19,096 nucleotides of DNA, taken from the NCBI GenBank assembly GCA_947367725.1, contig CANBFZ010000004.1:1-19096 (forward strand), in the 5' to 3' direction. Below the pieces are notes generated by a model. The model had not been told where the DNA came from and ran no database searches. It saw only the letters and a list, made by a program, of their open reading frames with translations. Positions 13,726 to 19,096 of the stretch are shown piece after piece (position 1 is the stretch's first letter; every line of letters starts with the position of its first letter). The position numbers and the translations under genes are program-made. This DNA is from an uncultured Eubacterium sp. GTDB lineage: Bacteria; Bacillota; Clostridia; Peptostreptococcales; Anaerovoracaceae.

Positions 13726-14682
13726 TTAATCCCCATATAAAACACACGCAACTTGATGCTCCGGTCCCACATTTATCAGGCTGAGATTTTCACCTGTGCA
13801 CTTCTCAGTCGCGTACGGACAGCGCGTCGCAAACCGGCATCCCGGCTTCGGATCAATTGGGCTTGTAATTTCTCCCTTAATCAGTTCCCGCGGCTTTCCT
13901 CTGTACGCCAAATCCGGAATTGGAATGGCTGACAACAGTGCCTTGGTGTATGGATGCTTCGGATCGTCAAATAGCCTCTGTGACGGCGCATATTCTACCA
14001 CCTGTCCCAGATACATCACGGCAATGTGGGTAGAAATATGCCGTACAACCGAAAGGTCATGGGTAATGAACATGTAAGTCAGCCCCATGGAATCCTGCAG
14101 ATCCATCATCAGGTTCAACACCTGTGCCTGAATGGATACATCCAGTGCAGATACCGGTTCGTCACAGACAATGAAGCTTGGATTTAATGCCAAAGCTCTG
14201 GCGACACCAATTCTCTGGCGCCGGCCGCCGTCCAATTCATGCGGGTAGCTGTTTGCCAGTCTTCTGGCAAGACCTACCGTATCCATCAATTCCAGAATTC
14301 GCTTGTCTTTCTCTGCCTTATCTTTATAAATATGGTTTACTTTCAAAGGCTCTTCGATAATCTGACTAACAGACATTCTTGGGTTTAAGCTGGCATACGG
14401 ATCCTGAAAGATAATCTGCATCTCAGAACGCATTTTCTTCATATCCGATGCGCCCAGCTTTTGAATATCTTTTCCCTCGTACAGCACACTGCCCGAAGTT
14501 GCAGGAAGCAGGCGCAGGATGGTTCTGCCCAGGGTACTTTTACCGCAGCCTGACTCACCTACCACGCCCAGAGTATGCCCCCGTTCAATACTGATATTGA
14601 CATCATCTACCGCATGGAGCATCCCGGAACCAGTTTTAAAATACTTCTTTAAATTTCTCGTTTCAATCAGTGGTGTTCCCAT
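13726..14682 (-). CDS. oppF: Oligopeptide/dipeptide ABC transporter ATPase, OppF type
   Basis: A 318-residue ATP-binding subunit powering peptide import. It has Walker A GESGCGKST (42-50), Q-loop FQDP (92-95), signature LDGGRRQ (150-156), Walker B IVCDEP (171-176) and the H-loop THD. The usual signature is LSGGQ; here Ser is Asp and Gln is Arg. I recall the same LDGGRRQ in other clostridial OppF proteins, so this looks like a lineage variant. The C-terminal peptide-transporter extension with CRFATRCPYATEKC is present. I chose the ATG at 14682, one base after the oppD stop; a GTG at 14694 is in frame but has a poorly spaced site. It pairs with OppD. Confidence 0.93.
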   Translation of the reverse strand: MGTPLIETRNLKKYFKTGSGMLHAVDDVNISIERGHTLGVVGESGCGKSTLGRTILRLLPATSGSVLYEGKDIQKLGASDMKKMRSEMQIIFQDPYASLNPRMSVSQIIEEPLKVNHIYKDKAEKDKRILELMDTVGLARRLANSYPHELDGGRRQRIGVARALALNPSFIVCDEPVSALDVSIQAQVLNLMMDLQDSMGLTYMFITHDLSVVRHISTHIAVMYLGQVVEYAPSQRLFDDPKHPYTKALLSAIPIPDLAYRGKPRELIKGEITSPIDPKPGCRFATRCPYATEKCTGENLSLINVGPEHQVACVLYGD

Positions 14683-14683
14683 A

Positions 14684-15694
14684 TTACATCTCACCTGCCT
14701 TTAATTTTTCGTAAAGGTGGCATCTGATAGAATGATTTCCTTCAGTGAACACCTCCGGCGCTTTTTCTTTGCAAATATCCATACAGTGCTTACATCTTGG
14801 ATGAAATTTGCAGCCACCCGGTAAATCCATCGGGTCTGGCATTAAGCCATCTACCGGTTTTAATCGATTTGAACTGCTCTGCAGACTCGGCAGGGAACCA
14901 AAGAGTCCCTTCGTATAAGGGTGGTGTGGTTTTTCAAAATCAAAAATATCATATACGCTGCCGATTTCAATGATTTCGCCGGCATACATAATCGCCACAT
15001 TGTCACACATCTGACATACAATCCCCAGGTCATGGGTAATTAAAATCATGGAAGTGTTGAGTTCTTCTTTCAGCTTACTCATCATATCCAGTACCTGGTT
15101 CTGTACGGTTACGTCAAGGGCTGTGGTCGGTTCGTCAGCAAGCAGCAACATCGGATCACATACCAACGCCATGGCGATAACGACACGCTGTTTCATGCCA
15201 CCGGAAAACTGATGCGGATACTCATATTTTCTATCTATGGTAATACCAACCAGTTTCAGCACCTCGTCTACCCGGTCCTCTACCTGATCTTCTGAAAGTT
15301 CCGGATGATGGGTTTCGATGGCCTCTGCGATCTGATCGCCCACGGTCAGCACCGGATTCAGACTTGTCATAGGATCCTGGAAAATCATGCTGATATGACT
15401 GCCCCGGATATCACGCATATCATCTTCGGAATAACCGACTAAGTCTTCACCCTCAAACTCAATTTTTCCATTGCTGATGTTGCCTACCTTCTGCGGCAGC
15501 AACTTTAAGATGGACAGTGCCGTAGTCGTCTTGCCCGCACCGGTTTCCCCAACCAGACCAAAGGTTTCCCCTCGTTTCAGCTGAAAGCTGATGCCATTGA
15601 CTGCATAAGCTGTGCCGTCACTGGTGTCATACTGCACATATAAATCCTCAATATTCAGGAGAACATCATTGTTCTTGTTTTCTTTGTTATCCAT
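14684..15694 (-). CDS. oppD: Oligopeptide/dipeptide ABC transporter ATPase, OppD type
   Basis: This 336-residue ATP-binding subunit has Walker A GETGAGKTT, Q-loop FQDPMTSLNP, a canonical signature FSGGMKQR, Walker B LLLADEPTTALD and H-loop THD. The OppD/F-type C-terminal domain has cysteines in GGCKFHPRCKHCMDIC, a pattern that holds a 4Fe-4S cluster in some relatives. GGAGGAG lies 6-8 bases before the ATG. It sits 12 bp after oppC, in the same operon. Together with OppF it forms the heterodimeric motor on the cytoplasmic face. Confidence 0.95.
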   Translation of the reverse strand: MDNKENKNNDVLLNIEDLYVQYDTSDGTAYAVNGISFQLKRGETFGLVGETGAGKTTTALSILKLLPQKVGNISNGKIEFEGEDLVGYSEDDMRDIRGSHISMIFQDPMTSLNPVLTVGDQIAEAIETHHPELSEDQVEDRVDEVLKLVGITIDRKYEYPHQFSGGMKQRVVIAMALVCDPMLLLADEPTTALDVTVQNQVLDMMSKLKEELNTSMILITHDLGIVCQMCDNVAIMYAGEIIEIGSVYDIFDFEKPHHPYTKGLFGSLPSLQSSSNRLKPVDGLMPDPMDLPGGCKFHPRCKHCMDICKEKAPEVFTEGNHSIRCHLYEKLKAGEM

Positions 15695-15706
15695 GCTGTC
15701 TCCTCC

Positions 15707-16606
15707 TTAGTCTTTCAGGGTCGGGTCAATGGCATCACGCAGTGCGTCACCTAAAAGGTTCAGCGCCAATACCGTTACTACGATAGCAATTCCCGGGAAA
15801 ATAACCTGATGTGGGAAATAACGAATCTGTGCCTGTGCTTCACTGAGCATTGCACCCCATTCTGGTGCAGGCGGCATCACGCCAAGTCCCAGATAGCTGA
15901 GTCCGGAAGCGGCGATAATAACATAACCAACACCCAAAGTCGCCTGTACGATCAATGCAGCCAGAGTATTAGGGAAAATATGCTGCGCCATAATATGAAT
16001 GCTGCTTCCTCCAACTGCCACAGAAGCCTCCACGAATTCATTGTCTCTGATAGAAAGCACAGAGGAACGAATGATTCTCGCATAGCCTGGAATATCTCCC
16101 AGCGCGATGGCGATAATCAGATTCGCAAAATTAGGTCCCAATGCAGATACCACTGCAATTGCCATCAGCGTAGATGGAATTGCGATAAATACGTCTGTCA
16201 GCCGCATGATGATGTTATCAGTTTTTCCGCCGAAATAGCCTGCAATACAGCCTAAAATACTGCCTACAGAAAGGCTGATAATCGTCGCAGAAAAACCAAT
16301 AAACAGAGAGTATCTTGCGCCATATACAATTCGATTAAAGATATCTCGTCCTAAATCATCTGTACCGAATAAATGCTGTAAAGACGGTGTCTGCAGCTTA
16401 TTCGGAATATCCTGATTGATGACCTGGGTTTCGTAATCTAAAAATATCATGCCATAAAGACACATCAGCACAATAACGCTGAGCATCACAAGACCGATGA
16501 TGGTCTTGTTGTTTTTAATAAATCGCCTGCCTACATCCTGCCAGAAGCTGCGGCTCTCCTGCACTTCCAGCGCCAGTTCCAGGTTCTTAGCTTTGCGGTT
16601 GAACAT
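15707..16606 (-). CDS. oppC: Oligopeptide/dipeptide ABC transporter permease, OppC type
   Basis: A 299-residue inner-membrane permease. After a cytoplasmic N-terminus (MFNRKAKNLELALEVQ, then SFWQDVGRRFIKNNK) comes the first membrane helix (IIGLVMLSVIVLMCLYG). A long outside loop with LFGTDDLGRDIFNRIVYGAR, typical of OppC/DppC, follows, then the transport domain with the coupling loop EFVEASVAVGGSSIHIMAQH. The longer frame to 16705 would run far into oppB. The ATG at 16606 has AAAGGAG 7 bases upstream, so I start there, overlapping the oppB end by 20 bp. Confidence 0.94.
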   Translation of the reverse strand: MFNRKAKNLELALEVQESRSFWQDVGRRFIKNNKTIIGLVMLSVIVLMCLYGMIFLDYETQVINQDIPNKLQTPSLQHLFGTDDLGRDIFNRIVYGARYSLFIGFSATIISLSVGSILGCIAGYFGGKTDNIIMRLTDVFIAIPSTLMAIAVVSALGPNFANLIIAIALGDIPGYARIIRSSVLSIRDNEFVEASVAVGGSSIHIMAQHIFPNTLAALIVQATLGVGYVIIAASGLSYLGLGVMPPAPEWGAMLSEAQAQIRYFPHQVIFPGIAIVVTVLALNLLGDALRDAIDPTLKD

Positions 16607-17576
16607 TACTAGGCTCCTTTCTTCTGGTCTTTCTTCTGGATTTATTCTTAAATCCATACTGTGCCTTAATTCTCGGATCGATAAAGGCATAGGAAATATC
16701 CACAATCAACGTAATCACACTGAACAACAGGGACATAAACAGTACACATCCCATTACCAACGGTACGTCTTTAGAACGGACAGAAAGTAAGGTCAGCGTG
16801 CCTACACCACTCATACCAAATACGGTTTCTGTAATAACGGAACCGCCCAGCGCCCATCCAAAATTGACGCCCATAGTAGTGACAACTGGCAACAATGCAT
16901 TTCTGATCGCATGCTTCCAGATAATTTTATTTTCTTTTACGCCTTTTGCCCTAGCAGTTCTCATATAGTCAGAACGCAGCGTCTCCAGCATACTGGAACG
17001 TGTCATTCTCATGATCTGTGCGACGGATAAAAGCGCTACTGTAAATGCCGGCAAAATAAAGCAGGCAAAGGAATCTGAGCCTGTCGCCGGCAGCCAGTTC
17101 AGTCCCACTGCAAACGCAAGCATTAAAAGCATGCCCAGCCAGAAAGACGGCATGGCTGTAAAAATCAGCGCCACAATGGTAAACACATTGTCTGCAATAG
17201 AATTTTTCTTAATCGCTATGTACACCCCAAGGGGTATGGATATAATGGATGTCAGGAATATATCCAGTACTGCAAGAAGCAGCGTAGTCGGAAAGCGTTC
17301 TGCAATTTCGCTGACAACACTGCTATTGGTTCGATAAGACGTTCCCATATCGCCCTGCACAAGGTCAATCATATAGTTGACATATTTTACAGGAAGGGGG
17401 TCGTTATATCCCAATTCTTCATTGAGCTTGTCGATTGCTTCCTGTGATGCTCGCTCGCCCAAAATCAGACGGGCCGGGTTGCCCGGCGTCAGCGAGATAA
17501 TCGTAAAGATGATAATCGAGATTCCGATCAATACCGGTATCATCATCCCCAATCTCTTTAATATATATTTCCACAT
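16587..17576 (-). CDS. oppB: Oligopeptide/dipeptide ABC transporter permease, OppB type
   Basis: A 329-residue permease beginning MWKYILKRLGMMIPVLIGIS, the standard OppB/DppB start with its first membrane helix. It is followed by TPGNPARLILGE, the transport domain and the coupling loop SDYMRTARAKGVKENKIIWKH. It ends with the family-typical DISYAFIDPRI and a basic tail. An in-frame ATG at 17612 lies within the upstream hairpin. The ATG at 17576 has TGGAG 7 bases upstream and matches family starts, so I prefer it. It forms the membrane channel with OppC. Confidence 0.94.
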   Translation of the reverse strand: MWKYILKRLGMMIPVLIGISIIIFTIISLTPGNPARLILGERASQEAIDKLNEELGYNDPLPVKYVNYMIDLVQGDMGTSYRTNSSVVSEIAERFPTTLLLAVLDIFLTSIISIPLGVYIAIKKNSIADNVFTIVALIFTAMPSFWLGMLLMLAFAVGLNWLPATGSDSFACFILPAFTVALLSVAQIMRMTRSSMLETLRSDYMRTARAKGVKENKIIWKHAIRNALLPVVTTMGVNFGWALGGSVITETVFGMSGVGTLTLLSVRSKDVPLVMGCVLFMSLLFSVITLIVDISYAFIDPRIKAQYGFKNKSRRKTRRKEPSNVQPQS

Positions 17577-17593
17577 ATGTTTACTCCATGATG

Positions 17594-17638
17594 AAAGAAC
17601 GCCGGACCGCATCCTGCCGAAGGGTCCGGCTGTTCTTT
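17594..17638 (-). promoter_or_regulatory. Strong intercistronic hairpin between oppA and oppB
   Basis: Arms AAAGAAC+GCCGGACC and GGTCCGGC+GTTCTTT (15 bp with one unpaired base) enclose a 14-base loop. On the minus strand it is followed by GTTCTTTCATC, a poor T-tract, and it lies only about 18 bp before the oppB start. This fits a partial terminator or 3' stabiliser that keeps the binding protein more abundant than the transporter. Apart from this, the gap from the oppA stop to oppB holds nothing else I can identify. Confidence 0.8.
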
Positions 17639-17736
17639 ATTTCTAGTTTCATTTACAAGTCACAGGTGCCCATTGCTAAACGCAAGGTAAAAGGTTGGAA
17701 TATTTGTCCAAAGTTTCGCTTGAAAGCAGAACTAGG

Positions 17737-19096
17737 TTATTTCCATGCGTAATCGTAAACATAGTAGAATCCGCAAGGAGGAATATCCACACCTGTCAGG
17801 TTTTCGTTGTGTGCTGCTGCATCAACTCTCCAATAAAGTGGTACATACGGTGCTGCAGTCTGATAAATTTCTTCCAGTTCAGCATAAATGGCAGCTCTCT
17901 TGTCAGGATCACTTTCTACACGACCATCTGCCAGCAGTTTATCTGTCTTGTCAGTACCATATCCAGTGTAGTTGCCTGCCATATCATCTTTCTTGTACAG
18001 AGAATAGTAACCAACGTCTGGGTCCATAACCACATAGGACCATCCCATGATCATCATTTCGTAATCCAGATTTTCAAGATCGTCCCAGAATTTACCGGTT
18101 TCGATAATGTTAATGGTTAAGTCAATACCGATCTGCGCCAAGTCAGATTTGATAATCTGCGCGTGGGTGCTGCGGTTTTCCGGAATACTCATAGAAATCT
18201 TAAATCCGTTTTCATAGCCGGCTTCTTTCATCAGTTTCTTTGCACCTTCTACATCGTAAGGAAGCGGATCAAAGTCTTTATCATATCCTAAAACGCCTTC
18301 TGCGATAAAGGTATTGGTCGGCACGCCGTAACCATTCAGTGCACCGTCAATCATATTCTGCTTGTTGATGCATTTTGCAATTGCCTGACGAACTCTCACA
18401 TCGCTCAGTTCTTTTACATTTGTGTTCATTCCAATGAAGTAGAATGCAGTGGAAGGTTTCTGCAGCAGTGTGATGCCTTCTTTTTCTTCCAGCGCTTTGA
18501 TGTCAGCTTCTGCTACATTGAGAGACATATCAATCTCACCGCTTTCCAGTGCCATGGTTGCTGTGTTGGAGTTCGGGATAATCTTATAAGTTAGATTCTT
18601 GATTGCAGGCGCGCCCTGATAATATCCATCATAAGCTTCAAACTCAATCTTATCGCCCTGGGACCAGCTCTTAAACTTATACGGGCCGGAACCAATCGGA
18701 TTCTTAGACATGTCCACTTCGCCGCCTTCTTTATAGAAGTCCTCTTTTACAACCTGGGAATACGTGGTGCAAAGTGCAAGGAACGGCGCATATGCATACT
18801 GCAGTGTAATTTCTACCGTCTTTTCGTCCAATACTTTTACTGCATCAATAAAGTTCATGTACGGACCTGTGTAGGAAGATTCTGCTGCTGCCTCCAAAGA
18901 GTACTTTACGTCTTCTGCCGTAATCGGGTCTCCATTGTGGAAGGTTGCGTCAGTTCTGATGGTGAACGTGTACACCAATCCATCTTCAGAAATATCCCAT
19001 TTCTCTGCCAGTGCAGAAACGATTTCGCCATCATTGGTCATACGAACCAGTGGTTCATAGACATTAGATAAGATGGACATGGTTAATGTATCATTG
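17737..19096 (-). CDS. oppA: Peptide ABC transporter substrate-binding protein, OppA type (partial)
   Basis: The frame is open to the right edge (453 codons visible), so the N-terminus, including the expected lipoprotein signal, lies outside. The Met near 19080 is internal, because in-frame codons for NDTLT precede it. It is a family 5 solute-binding protein, shown by ILSNVYEPLVR, DGLVYTFTIRTDATFHNGDPITAEDVKYS, GSGPYKFKSW, VRQAIAKCINKQNMIDGAL and the C-terminal IYQTAAPYVPLYWR. Such proteins capture peptides outside the membrane and deliver them to OppBC. It is first in the order A-B-C-D-F-amidohydrolase. The ligand cannot be predicted; dipeptides, oligopeptides or nickel-type ligands are possible, with peptides most likely. 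Confidence 0.94.
   Translation of the reverse strand, partial: NDTLTMSILSNVYEPLVRMTNDGEIVSALAEKWDISEDGLVYTFTIRTDATFHNGDPITAEDVKYSLEAAAESSYTGPYMNFIDAVKVLDEKTVEITLQYAYAPFLALCTTYSQVVKEDFYKEGGEVDMSKNPIGSGPYKFKSWSQGDKIEFEAYDGYYQGAPAIKNLTYKIIPNSNTATMALESGEIDMSLNVAEADIKALEEKEGITLLQKPSTAFYFIGMNTNVKELSDVRVRQAIAKCINKQNMIDGALNGYGVPTNTFIAEGVLGYDKDFDPLPYDVEGAKKLMKEAGYENGFKISMSIPENRSTHAQIIKSDLAQIGIDLTINIIETGKFWDDLENLDYEMMIMGWSYVVMDPDVGYYSLYKKDDMAGNYTGYGTDKTDKLLADGRVESDPDKRAAIYAELEEIYQTAAPYVPLYWRVDAAAHNENLTGVDIPPCGFYYVYDYAWK

Noticed and set aside
16607..16705. N-terminal extension of oppC
   Set aside because: It lies inside oppB; the Met at 16606 has AAAGGAG at ideal spacing and gives a family-typical length.
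1..19096. CRISPR arrays, rRNA or tRNA genes, insertion sequences or phage attachment sites
   Set aside because: Reading both strands I found no regularly spaced repeats, no cloverleaf-like segment, no transposase or integrase frame and no flanking target duplications.

Overview
The window reads like a chromosomal segment of an anaerobic Gram-positive bacterium of the class Clostridia. The evidence is strong AGGAGG-type ribosome binding sites, oxygen-sensitive ThiH-type thiazole synthesis, an AgrC/LytTR two-component pair and an Opp-type peptide importer. I cannot fix the genus. Almost every gene lies on the minus strand, so transcription runs from high to low coordinates; the main exception is a small XRE regulator at 12243-12479.

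Layout from left to right. (1) 1-714: start of a transglutaminase-like protein cut by the window edge. (2) 873-2636: GTP-type phosphoenolpyruvate carboxykinase with its own promoter and terminator. (3) 2798-6304: thiamin-thiazole operon thiS-thiF-thiG-thiH-tenI. It has a near-consensus promoter and a strong terminator-like hairpin in a leader that shows no TPP-riboswitch signature. The last gene resembles TenI (thiazole tautomerase) more than ThiE. (4) 6502-9747: an accessory island of unrecognised secreted, lipoprotein and membrane-anchored proteins. It includes two broken genes: one interrupted by an in-frame TGA, and one that is only the 3' tail of a duplicated neighbour. (5) 9855-11875: AgrA-like LytTR response regulator and AgrC-like histidine kinase, with no agrB or agrD beside them. 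(6) 11876-12479: intergenic region with several inverted repeats and a possible 41-codon gene, then the XRE regulator. (7) 12574-19096: oppA-B-C-D-F followed by an amidohydrolase, apparently one peptide import and processing operon. oppA runs off the right edge.

How it fits together. The most interesting part is the island at about 6500-12200. The first island gene (9259-9666, a small secreted protein) has a good promoter (TTGCAA-17-TATACT). Immediately upstream of it is a pair of direct repeats spaced exactly 20 bp, the geometry expected of a LytTR-type activator. The adjacent operon encodes such an activator and its sensor kinase. The secreted protein and the following lipoprotein share an unusual C-terminal signature (Y-L-x-G-I-Y-x-L-x-E-S-N-x5-P-D-stop). 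I infer that the two-component system controls the island. The function of the island proteins is unknown to me, and the decaying gene copies suggest fast turnover.
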